Part shown: piece after piece, positions 7,041 through 15,330 of the stretch
Position numbering within the stretch: position 1 is the first letter of the stretch
Layout: each line of letters begins with the position of its first letter
Assembly: GCA_964354225.1 (NCBI GenBank)
Contig: CAYGZC010000157.1
Span: 1 to 28,671, forward strand
Reading direction: 5' to 3'
DNA length: 28,671 nucleotides
DNA from: CAYGZC01 sp964354225
Lineage (GTDB): Bacteria; Bacteroidota; Ignavibacteria; UBA10030; SZUA-254
Made by a program: the position numbers and the translations under genes
Notes under the pieces: generated by a model
Database searches by the model: none
Seen by the model: only the letters and a program-made list of their open reading frames with translations
What the model was told of the DNA's origin: nothing

Positions 7041-9592
7041 ATGAAGAATATTGTTATTGTTTTCATAGTATTTGCGATGCTTGTAATTATATCTACAGCA
7101 TCGGTGTTTCCACAGAAAAAGGAGAACCCACCACATGGTAAGATATTCATGGAAGAGAGAAAGATGGTGGGTGAACGTGTTCTGCGACCCCATTTTCGTG
7201 GAGGTCATGATGAAAAACTGTTCCATTCTCGAGCTATTCAACTTCACCTTACTGGGGCTACGGCTGGTCACAGGCAATGATCGATTCAAACGGCTGGGGG
7301 TGGGGGCTTGGATGTGGAATGGCGCATTGCCAACCGGATTCTACACTTGATACGATTGATATTCCAGATGTAAGCCATAAGTGGAGATTCGAAATGCAGT
7401 TTGGAACAATGCATAATGGAAATTACTATGCATTTGATTACACCATGCCCTATGGCATTACTTCGTCAGTGACATTGGAAAACGATCCAAACAATTTCCG
7501 AGAGGTTAATTACACATTCGCTCCTCGAGAAGGCGATTCCGTAGTGTACGTTGCACCAAACGTGGGTAGGGCACCGCTTCCGCCGATCAAGCTCGATGCA
7601 CCTTATCACATGAAAGGGTATCTCATCCCTTCTCCGGTTCTTAACGATACGCTTTATTATAATTTTGATGTTTACGGCGGTCACCAGGGTCAATACTGGT
7701 GGAACGCCGTAGATTATCATGTTTCACCGATGGCACTTATTGAAGCTGATCGCATGGAGTTTTACGATCCCGATACGAGGTGGGGACTGTCACCGATTTT
7801 TTCAACATCCAATTTTCCTGTTCAATTCAAGGTCGGTTATGGAGCTCCCTATTGGGTGGGAAGAACCGGTAATCTTTCCACCGCGATTCGCATATCCGGT
7901 ATGGATGGAGTTGGATTGTTTAGAGGACCGACATGGTTTTGGGGATACACTGAAGACGTACCGATGCCGTACAAGCTTTTCCATGGAGACACACTGATTT
8001 CGTCGTATGATGTCATCTACTTACCATGGCCAGGATATTTTTTCTATACCAATGTTACACCGAGCCAGTATGTTCTTGAGATATTCTTCAACCAATACAA
8101 AATCGCTGATGAGTGGGGTTTAGCGACAACTCGACTGGAGTTCGATCTGAGTAGACAAGATCCCGATCCACCATCAGTGACACAGATGTTTGTTCTATCG
8201 AATGGATTTCAAACCGATGAATTGTTTATAGGTGAAATAAATGAGGTCATATTTAAGGCTGTGGATATTAGCGGTATTGATTCCGTGAAAGTCTATTTCA
8301 AATCTTTTAGCGGACTTGAATGGGTGGAGGCGCCCGCTTCCAGAAATGGAAATCAATTCAAAGCAGGTATTCCAACGAATCTAAACGACAGATATTCCTC
8401 AATGCGACTTCGTATTACGGATTCATTGGGGAATGTACAGGATCACAGAGTTGAGCCAGCATTTCTATTCAATCGAGTTGTTCCCGCAACACCCTCATTG
8501 ACTCACCCCGTAGACGGTGAGACAGAGGTACCAAACAACTTAACCTTGCGATGGAACCGATCTGTAGGTGCGAACAGTTATCACTTGCAGCTTTCAGACG
8601 ATAGTAATTTTACACATATCGTTGTTGATGACTCGGACCTGACAACCACTTCACTTAGGGTTGGTCCTCTTGGAAAGTTAACAACATATTATTGGAAAGT
8701 TGGGGCTTCAAATATTATCGGATCGTGTGCGTTTTCAGAGTCACGGAGGTTCACAACGGCAGATGCGACGGTTACAATTGACATTCAAAAGGGATGGAAT
8801 CTTGTCTCAGTTCCTCTCAATCTAATGAATTCTCTAAAACGGATTGTGTGTCCAAACGCGATTTCTGATGCATTTTTATACAACGGATATACATACGTTC
8901 AAGAGGAATCATTGAGAACCGGCATCGGTTACTGGCTGGAGTTCCAAGAGAATGATGCACTTGATTTTACAGGATACAGTATCTTCTCCGATACGATAAA
9001 CCTCCTCCAAGATTGGAATCTCATCGGCTCAGTGAGCACACCAATCCTTGTCAATAGTATCATCAGCGACCCACCTGGCATGTCCATGTCTTCTTTTTTT
9101 AGTTACCAAGGTTCGTACACAATAGTCGATACCATCAAATCGGGAAAGGGTTATTGGGTGAAAGCCAACCAAACGGGGAAGTTGATACTCGCTTCAAATC
9201 CATTAGCAGCAAAATTAGCAAAAAATGCTATCAAGATTATAGCGACATCTGAGATGCCGCCACCGCCTCCTGAACCAGTAAAGGAATTAAAAATAGCAAT
9301 ACCCTATAAATTTGCACTGAGGGCTAACTATCCTAATCCATTCAATCCAATAACTACTTTCCAGTTTAGCTTAGCTGTCGGTAGCTTCGTTACGCTCAAA
9401 GTCTATAACGTTCTTGGTCAGGAATTGGCAACCGTGCTTAATCGAGGAGAGTATCCGGAAGGAGAATACGAAGTTGAGTTCGTCGCGTCGAATCTTTCAT
9501 CAGGTGTGTACTATTACAGACTTGTCGCGGAGGATACCGAGACAGGGCATGTACAGTTTACGAATGTGCAGAAGATGTTGTTGTTGAAGTGA
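7041..9592 (+). CDS. Secreted Ig/FN3 protein with T9SS sorting domain, interrupted by a one-base frameshift
   Basis: The signal peptide (MKNIVIVFIVFAMLVIISTA) with AAGGAG five bases ahead lies in one frame from 7041; the large frame usually started at 7277 has no ribosome site. Restoring one A in the A5 run at 7213-7217 joins them into about 850 residues reading ...GGHDEKTVPFSSYSTSPYW and on. In numbering from 7277: 1-290 is a Trp/Tyr-rich region of unknown family; 296-400 Ig-like (SVTQMFVLSNGF, RITDSLGNVQDH); 402-494 FN3-like; 500-640 the shared WN..S module (GWNLVSVPL, SDPPG, GKGYWVKAN); 683-771 the T9SS tail (NYPNPFNP, LKVYNVLGQELATVL, SGVYYYRL, QKMLLLK). Whether the deletion is real or a homopolymer error cannot be told from sequence alone. 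Confidence 0.8.
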
Positions 9593-9617
9593 CTGTTTAA
9601 TATTTATGTTACAAAGA

Positions 9618-9757
9618 GGCTGTCCAAAAAGAATAAATTTCTGTCTGCCTGAGCTTGTCGAAGGCTCAATGCCGTTCAATTTCACATTTCGACGAGCGTT
9701 CGACTGAGCTCACGCCGAAGTCTCAATGTGACACACTTTCGGATTTTTGAGACAGCC
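9618..9757. repeat. Inverted-repeat (MITE-like) intergenic element
   Basis: Ends are imperfect terminal inverted repeats: GGCTGTCCAAAAA at 9618-9630 and TTTTTGAGACAGCC at 9744-9757. Between them are GCCTGAGCTTGTCGAAGGC (9647-9665, with GCCT/AGGC ends) and a CGACGAGCGTTCGACTGAG / CTCACGCCGAAG stretch, both of a kind that recurs in intergenic DNA of environmental genomes. It sits between the convergent stops at 9592 and 9764 and is followed on the plus strand by a run of T (9760-9766), so it may also serve as a bidirectional terminator. No coding capacity. Confidence 0.6.
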
Positions 9758-9763
9758 GCTTTT

Positions 9764-10582
9764 TTATCCCTTCATTCCAGTCATAGTAATTCCATGTACA
9801 AAATACTTCTGTGCAATGAAAAAAACAATTATGATAGGAAGCATAACAATAACTGCTGCTGCCATCTGGTGGGGCCAATCGGTATTGTAGAGATTACTGA
9901 AGTTAGCTATACCAACTTCCACTGTCCGCATATCCATACGATTGGTTACAATGAGGGGCCAGAGAAAATCTTTCCAGCTACCCATAAATGCAAAGATCGC
10001 CAAAGTTGCAAGTGCCGGTTTCGAAAGTGGAAGAATAATTCTCCAGAAAATTGTAAACTCCGAAGCGCCATCAACACGAGCCGCATCTTCTAAATCCCTT
10101 GGTATTGTTTGAAAGAATTGACGGAGAAGAAATATCCCCCAAACACTTGAGACAGTTGGCGTGAACAATGCCCAGTAAGTATTCATCCATCCAAACATGT
10201 TAATGATAAGGAATGCCGGTATGATGGTGACGATAGCCGGAATCATCATAGTTGCTAAATACAGACCAAATAATTTATCTCGTCCTTTAAATCGCAGTCG
10301 TGCGAATGCATACGCAGCCATCGAGCAAAATATCAATTGACCCGCAACAGATGCCAATGCAACGATTAATGTATTCAGGAAAAATCGTCCAAAGGGCTGC
10401 ATCGTCATCGCCTCTATGAAGTTCAACCACTTCCATGTTGATGGTAAAAATTTAGGTGGAAATTGATACATTTCTAACTCAGTCATCAACGAGGTGCTGA
10501 TCATCCAGAGGAATGGGATGAGCATGGTAAGAGCTAAGACAACCAAGCCACTGTATATTGTAATGGAGACTAAGCGTTTCAT
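9764..10582 (-). CDS. Carbohydrate ABC transporter permease, MalG type (CUT1)
   Basis: 272 residues with about six membrane helices. Residues 165-190 carry the EAA loop (EDAARVDGASEFTIFWRIILPLSKP) that docks on the ATPase, and the C-terminus ends with KYFVHGITMTGMKG, the usual end of MalG-like permeases. It would form the inner-membrane channel with the permease half of the upstream fusion protein. Its ATG is one base after the upstream stop (TGAAATG), implying tight coupling. No ATPase gene is found in the window. The substrate is unknown but is probably an oligosaccharide, as a glycosidase-like gene heads the operon. Confidence 0.93.
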   Translation of the reverse strand: MKRLVSITIYSGLVVLALTMLIPFLWMISTSLMTELEMYQFPPKFLPSTWKWLNFIEAMTMQPFGRFFLNTLIVALASVAGQLIFCSMAAYAFARLRFKGRDKLFGLYLATMMIPAIVTIIPAFLIINMFGWMNTYWALFTPTVSSVWGIFLLRQFFQTIPRDLEDAARVDGASEFTIFWRIILPLSKPALATLAIFAFMGSWKDFLWPLIVTNRMDMRTVEVGIANFSNLYNTDWPHQMAAAVIVMLPIIIVFFIAQKYFVHGITMTGMKG

Positions 10583-10583
10583 T

Positions 10584-12857
10584 TCAATACTCTACTTCTC
10601 TTCCCATCAATTTAAATTGTATCCACGTCGCGATCATGATGATAATAAACAGCACCCACGACATCGCTGAAGCGTAACCCATCCTTAGTTGTTCCCATGC
10701 CGCCTGATAGATATGATAAACAACAACATCAGTGCTTCTGACTGGTCCTCCACCGGTCATAACGTACACCGAAGTGAAGACCTGGAAAGATCCGATAAGC
10801 GATGTAACGAGTATAAAAAACGTTGTCGGCTTAAGTAAAGGCAATGTAATTCTCCAGAATCGTTTCCATCCCGAAGCACCATCTATGAGTGCCGCCTCGT
10901 ATAACTCATCGGGAATCCCTTGAAGTCCGGCAAGAAATATCACCATCTGGTATCCCAACCCAAGCCAAACACTAAAGATAATAATCGAAATCATCGCTGT
11001 TTGAGCAGAGTTAAGCCACTGCAATGGAGGCAAGCCAACCAGATTTAAAAAGAAATTTGCCGCACCGAATGATGGGTGGTAAATCCACATCCATACAAGT
11101 GCTATCGCAACGAATGATGTAACACTTGGAAGAAAATAAAGTGTTCGCAGGAATCCAACCCCCTTCAATCTTTTATGCATCATGAGAGCGACTGAGAGAG
11201 AAATGATCATACCGAGCGGAACATTTAATGAATAGATGAAGGTGTTCTTGAATGCATTCCAAAATGTTGGGTCGCTCAGCATCTCTTTAAAATTATCTAA
11301 TCCGATGAAAGGTTGATCGGGCACAATGATGTCCCAACGATGAACACTGAGATATGCTGCAAAAACAATCGGTGTGAAAATGAAAACGATTAGATGAACG
11401 AATGACGGGGCGAGAAAAGTAAATGCGTTTCTGGTAATTTTGCGCTCTTTTTTCTTCGTACGTAAATATAGCACAAGACAACCGCAAAAAGCCACAACCG
11501 AAACAACGATAAGAAAATTCAATATCTCCGAATGTTGTTTGATCGGTTTGAATTCAGCATTCTCGTGGCTTCGGATATTTTCCAATTCTTTATCTATTCG
11601 CTTTGCATACTCAGTCATCGTTTCGTGCATAGGTTTATTGTTAAGCATGACCTCATCGACTGCATCCTGGAGCGTCCACTCGATCTCACTGAAACGCTCG
11701 ATAATCGAACCCCACGGCTGACGACAGTACGGTACCTCATCGATAAAATATTTCTCCAACCCGGTTTGGTCATTGGCAACAGCTTCTTGTGCGACTTTTA
11801 TATTGGCTGGTATCTCAAGCCGTCCAACTGAGCGAATTCGGCAAGCCACCTCACCAGCCATAAATGAAGCAAGCAGCACTGCCTCTTCAGGATGCTTTGT
11901 ATTTACAGGAACACACCAGCCGGATTCATACATAACATTGACCTTACGCCCACTCGGATGATGGGGTAACGGTGCAATCCCGATATCAAGTGATCCTTCT
12001 TGGATATATTTCACATACTTCGGCATTCGCCAGTGCCCATCTACGTTCATTGCAATTTTACTATTTGCAAAAAGCGCCGTGATTGCGCCTGTCTTTTCTT
12101 CCTGCACCCACGTTCCAACGCTTGGTGCGACTTTATATTTGTTTCGGAGATCTATTAAAAATTGCAACACAGTTTCAGTTTCATGGGAATTTAAAAATCC
12201 CGTGGCATGTGTTCCACCCGAGTCAACAACATCGCCTCCAGCTGACCAAATCCAGGGTATCCAATAATAATAATGGTTAGAAAATGTAGTTCCATACTGA
12301 TCCGGGGTTCCATCATAATCGTTATCCTTCGTCAAGTTTTGAGCGATTCTTAAGAAATCATTCCAAGTCCAATCAGAAACAGGAAATGGAATACCTGCCT
12401 CTTTGAACAACCTCTTATTGTAGTAGACCATCAGTGGTGTGAAGCCCTTTGGGAAAGCATAAAGTGAAGATTTTCTGCGGGCTATGTTAAAGACATTCGA
12501 AAACCACTGCGATGTGTCAACCTTGAGCTTTGAGATGTATGGAATTAGATCAAGTAAAACTTTTTTATTCGAAAATGTCGGAATCAATTTTGAATCAAGC
12601 AGGAAAACATCGGGCGGTTCATCGGCAGCCAAGCCGGTAAGAATTTTTTCTTCATATTGATGACCCGGATTTGGCTCATAGAGAACATCGATATTAGGAT
12701 ACATTTTTTCAAACGCCTCAATAGTCTTTTCGTCGATTGTGATTTCATCAGTTCCTGCCCAATCAACGAGGCGAAGTGTTATTATTTCTTGTGCAGAACA
12801 AAATGAAACAAGAATAATGAAAAGTATGAGTATTACCAGTCGGGCGTGGCTCATCAT
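10584..12857 (-). CDS. Fused sugar-binding protein and MalF-type ABC permease
   Basis: 757 residues in one uninterrupted frame. 1-22 signal sequence; 25-430 an extracellular solute-binding protein family 1 domain (ITLRLVDWAGTDE, FEKMYPNI, ADEPPDVFLLDS, YYNKRLFKEAGIP, NGxDGHW-like NVDGHW, GWCVPVNTKHPEEA); 445-466 one extra membrane helix followed by a KKKERK cytoplasmic stretch; 475-757 a MalF/UgpA-like permease with EAA loop at 654-676 (EAALIDGASGWKRFWRITLP) and TGGGP..STDVVVYHIY. The topology works: the binding domain sits in the periplasm, tethered to its own channel. Binding proteins of this family are normally separate. The ATG overlaps a short upstream frame (ATGA). Confidence 0.92.
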   Translation of the reverse strand: MMSHARLVILILFIILVSFCSAQEIITLRLVDWAGTDEITIDEKTIEAFEKMYPNIDVLYEPNPGHQYEEKILTGLAADEPPDVFLLDSKLIPTFSNKKVLLDLIPYISKLKVDTSQWFSNVFNIARRKSSLYAFPKGFTPLMVYYNKRLFKEAGIPFPVSDWTWNDFLRIAQNLTKDNDYDGTPDQYGTTFSNHYYYWIPWIWSAGGDVVDSGGTHATGFLNSHETETVLQFLIDLRNKYKVAPSVGTWVQEEKTGAITALFANSKIAMNVDGHWRMPKYVKYIQEGSLDIGIAPLPHHPSGRKVNVMYESGWCVPVNTKHPEEAVLLASFMAGEVACRIRSVGRLEIPANIKVAQEAVANDQTGLEKYFIDEVPYCRQPWGSIIERFSEIEWTLQDAVDEVMLNNKPMHETMTEYAKRIDKELENIRSHENAEFKPIKQHSEILNFLIVVSVVAFCGCLVLYLRTKKKERKITRNAFTFLAPSFVHLIVFIFTPIVFAAYLSVHRWDIIVPDQPFIGLDNFKEMLSDPTFWNAFKNTFIYSLNVPLGMIISLSVALMMHKRLKGVGFLRTLYFLPSVTSFVAIALVWMWIYHPSFGAANFFLNLVGLPPLQWLNSAQTAMISIIIFSVWLGLGYQMVIFLAGLQGIPDELYEAALIDGASGWKRFWRITLPLLKPTTFFILVTSLIGSFQVFTSVYVMTGGGPVRSTDVVVYHIYQAAWEQLRMGYASAMSWVLFIIIMIATWIQFKLMGREVEY

Positions 12858-12937
12858 GATTGAGCAATAATCACAATTGTTGGATCATTACCAAGGATAG
12901 CTCGATAGCGTGCTATTGAATCGCTGATTAACTCCAT
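12854..12937 (-). other. Small open frame or 3' gene remnant upstream of the fusion gene
   Basis: In the 142-base gap between the glycosidase-like gene and the fusion gene, a 27-codon frame from the ATG at 12937 (MELISDSIARYRAILGNDPT...) ends with a TGA overlapping the ATG of the fusion gene. An in-frame stop lies five codons before the ATG. The amino acid pattern looks coding-like but I recognise no family. It could be a leader peptide that couples translation, a remnant of a lost gene, or chance. Confidence 0.25.
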
Positions 12938-12999
12938 TCCGTCTATTTCGATTTATGGAAATTCACCAAGCTCAAATCAATACCGCTATTGATATATGT

Positions 13000-15264
13000 T
13001 TATAAAGATTTCCACTCACATTCCCACGTATGATTATCAGTACGGACGAGAACCTCTTCACCATTTTTCGTTGCAAGAACACCTTTAGCACCATTGAAGT
13101 AAAAAACACCTGCCATTTTGCGCGGCATTATTATGTAATCGAGCTTTGAGTATTTCTTTTCATCAAAATCTTCTCGCTTGAATTTTGTGTGCCATGTTTT
13201 TTTATCAACCGGTTCAAGTGAGAGCGATATTCTTCCCCACCGCGTAGGAGAGCATGTCAACGACATCGGTTTACCCGCATTCAACTCGGATAAAGTTATA
13301 CCTTGAAAAAGACGCAGGTTCTTCTCATCTTCCAGTATCATCATATGTCTAAGATATCGAATACATTCCGCACTAGCCCAATTGTGCGGCATGTCGCCTA
13401 TAAACTGGAAGATAGCCGCATCGTGCAACGATTGTTCTTCACGCCATGCATAAAGTGGGGATGCATGATTAAGGAAACCGATGAAAGTTTGCCGTGCAAG
13501 ATCGCGCATTCCTAACCAGAGAAAGACTTGTGCTACACAAGCAGCGTTATACGTCCAGACGGCATCGTTTGGCATCCAGCCGGTTTCAGCCGGTATATCT
13601 TCTTTCATCACTGCTTTCATAAGCTCGACATGACCTGTGACGAGTGGATCTTTAGGAACACACAATAATCCGGGATAAATTGCATGAGAGACATAAATTT
13701 GCGCTGCCTGCGGACGGGGTTGTTTGCGTACATCACTCTCACTCCATTTGGGATCACTCTTCATCAGCATTGGAAGATACGAAAAACCGTTTGGATGCTG
13801 GCGCATCTCTTGCTGTATAGAATTATAAAAGTTCTGGCGTAACTCACCGTACCAATCTCTTATATAATTTTTTCGTAACAGCTGAAATCTTTTACCTACT
13901 TCATCCATTGCTTTCAGAGCAACTAAGGTCCAAATCGTGTTTGTGTATTCTTCCCGGATTCCTCCAATACCACTATCGCCAAAACCTTTCGGTAATATCT
14001 TGTATTTACCATTTGAAGAGCCGTCATTTTCAGCTTTATCTTTTAATTCTTTCAAGTACATTAATGCTTTGTTTGCATCCGGATAAATTTCATCAAAATA
14101 ATCCCAGTTCTGAGATAATTCTGCCTGCCGTATCAATGCATACACTGCAACCGCTGTATCTTTCCAATGGGCTTCACCGGCTCCTCCTGTTATCAATCCT
14201 TGCTCATCTTGCCTGTTCCATATCGACTCAAGCCCCTCCTGAGCTTCCTTGTCATATCCTAAGTAGCGAGCAGCTTCGAGCAGAAAATGACCATCTACCA
14301 CCCATAGACCGCGATAAACCGTTGGACCGACCTGAAATATTTTCTTTCCATCTTTAATCTCACGCGATTCTAAAATATTCCGGGTAGATGCAATTGCAAA
14401 ATTCTGATAATCCGGTTGAAGCTGCCATTCAACTCTACCCGCAGCGGGCTTCCACGATTGCCAATAGCTCCTTGCCTGATTCAGCATGTCATCGGGTTCC
14501 TCTAAACCATCACTAATTTTTTTGAAGAGCTGACCTTCTTGAGGAAATCTTGCAAAATACTTAAGTGGCTTCTCTTTTGTCGCAGTACCAGTTTTTAGTT
14601 GATAGTGATGGGCACCTTCGGTTAATTGATCTTCAACCGGACAGTCCACAACCATAAATATTTTTCCTTCAATCGTATCGAAGTGGATACTAACATAATC
14701 ATCCTCTTCCTTCGCTGCGAAAATACCGGTAGATTTGATAATGATCTCCGGTGTACATTGAACACTTTGAGCTTCTTTGGGTTGTATCTCGATCAATAAA
14801 TTATCAACTCTTCCCTCTTCATTATTGTTCGTTGCGAACGAGGTTAGCTGGACAACAACCTCACCGCCATCTAACTTTGTTGTTATAATAGGAACAGATG
14901 GTGATTCCAATTTTTGCCCGATGTATTTCAACGGTTCTTTACCTCTTAAACCAACTGAAACAACATGAGGGAAAATCTTTTCATCCTGACCGATACCCGG
15001 ATGACTGTAGAGAAGCTCCCCCATTTTCCCAACTAAACTTTTATATGGATCATCTGGGAAACAGTACGTCGATTGCCAATTTGCAGGAGCATACTTGAAA
15101 TTATAAAATCCTGCTAACGATTCGATATCTTTATCCACTGATTGAACATCGCTCATAATTAATTTATCTAACGGTGAGGATTGCATGAGATTCCTTCCAA
15201 TTGTGAGTGCTCCAACTGTAACACCCATTTTTGTTATAAAGTCTCTACGTGAATTCTTTTTCAT
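13000..15264 (-). CDS. Tat-exported six-hairpin glycosidase-like protein
   Basis: 754 residues. The N-terminus SRRDFITKMGVTVGALTIG is a twin-arginine signal, so it is exported folded to the periplasm. Residues 45-260 look like an N-terminal beta-sandwich. From about 275 to 660 alternate helices of an (alpha/alpha)6 barrel: FAIASTRNIL, YRGLWVVDGHFLLEAARYLG (316-335), GEAHWKDTAVAVYALIRQ, EEYTNTIWTLVALKAM, ETGWMPNDAVWTYNAACVAQVFLWLG, SLHDAA. This resembles GH15/GH63/GH78-type or amylo-glucosidase-like enzymes; the acidic catalytic residues cannot be assigned with certainty (D324 in WVVDGH and D567-region in WMPNDA are candidates). It heads the transporter operon; GAAGGAAG precedes the ATG. Confidence 0.8.
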   Translation of the reverse strand: MKKNSRRDFITKMGVTVGALTIGRNLMQSSPLDKLIMSDVQSVDKDIESLAGFYNFKYAPANWQSTYCFPDDPYKSLVGKMGELLYSHPGIGQDEKIFPHVVSVGLRGKEPLKYIGQKLESPSVPIITTKLDGGEVVVQLTSFATNNNEEGRVDNLLIEIQPKEAQSVQCTPEIIIKSTGIFAAKEEDDYVSIHFDTIEGKIFMVVDCPVEDQLTEGAHHYQLKTGTATKEKPLKYFARFPQEGQLFKKISDGLEEPDDMLNQARSYWQSWKPAAGRVEWQLQPDYQNFAIASTRNILESREIKDGKKIFQVGPTVYRGLWVVDGHFLLEAARYLGYDKEAQEGLESIWNRQDEQGLITGGAGEAHWKDTAVAVYALIRQAELSQNWDYFDEIYPDANKALMYLKELKDKAENDGSSNGKYKILPKGFGDSGIGGIREEYTNTIWTLVALKAMDEVGKRFQLLRKNYIRDWYGELRQNFYNSIQQEMRQHPNGFSYLPMLMKSDPKWSESDVRKQPRPQAAQIYVSHAIYPGLLCVPKDPLVTGHVELMKAVMKEDIPAETGWMPNDAVWTYNAACVAQVFLWLGMRDLARQTFIGFLNHASPLYAWREEQSLHDAAIFQFIGDMPHNWASAECIRYLRHMMILEDEKNLRLFQGITLSELNAGKPMSLTCSPTRWGRISLSLEPVDKKTWHTKFKREDFDEKKYSKLDYIIMPRKMAGVFYFNGAKGVLATKNGEEVLVRTDNHTWECEWKSL

Positions 15265-15299
15265 TGACTTCCTTCTTTAATTCTGTTTATTTTCATTTT

Positions 15300-15305
15300 A
15301 TTATA
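15300..15305 (-). promoter_or_regulatory. Possible -10 element for the glycosidase/transporter operon
   Basis: TATAAT on the minus strand about 36 bases before the ATG at 15264, in an A+T-rich 66-base gap. No clear -35 box lies 16-18 bases upstream, so this is weak support for a promoter here. Confidence 0.3.
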
Positions 15306-15330
15306 ACGAATTTTTATGATTTGTTTATAC

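Noticed and set aside
7211..7220. Programmed -1 frameshift at the A5 run
   Set aside because: The zero-frame codons GAT GAA AAA do not form an X XXY YYZ slippery heptamer and the P-site tRNA could not re-pair well; a deletion or sequencing error is simpler.
9728..10093. 121-codon plus-strand open frame
   Set aside because: It is antisense to the MalG-type permease and begins within the inverted-repeat element; the permease frame has clear family motifs.
13908..14357. 149-codon plus-strand open frame
   Set aside because: It lies wholly antisense to the glycosidase-like gene, has no ribosome site, and its composition (His/Leu/Ser-rich) is that of a shadow frame.
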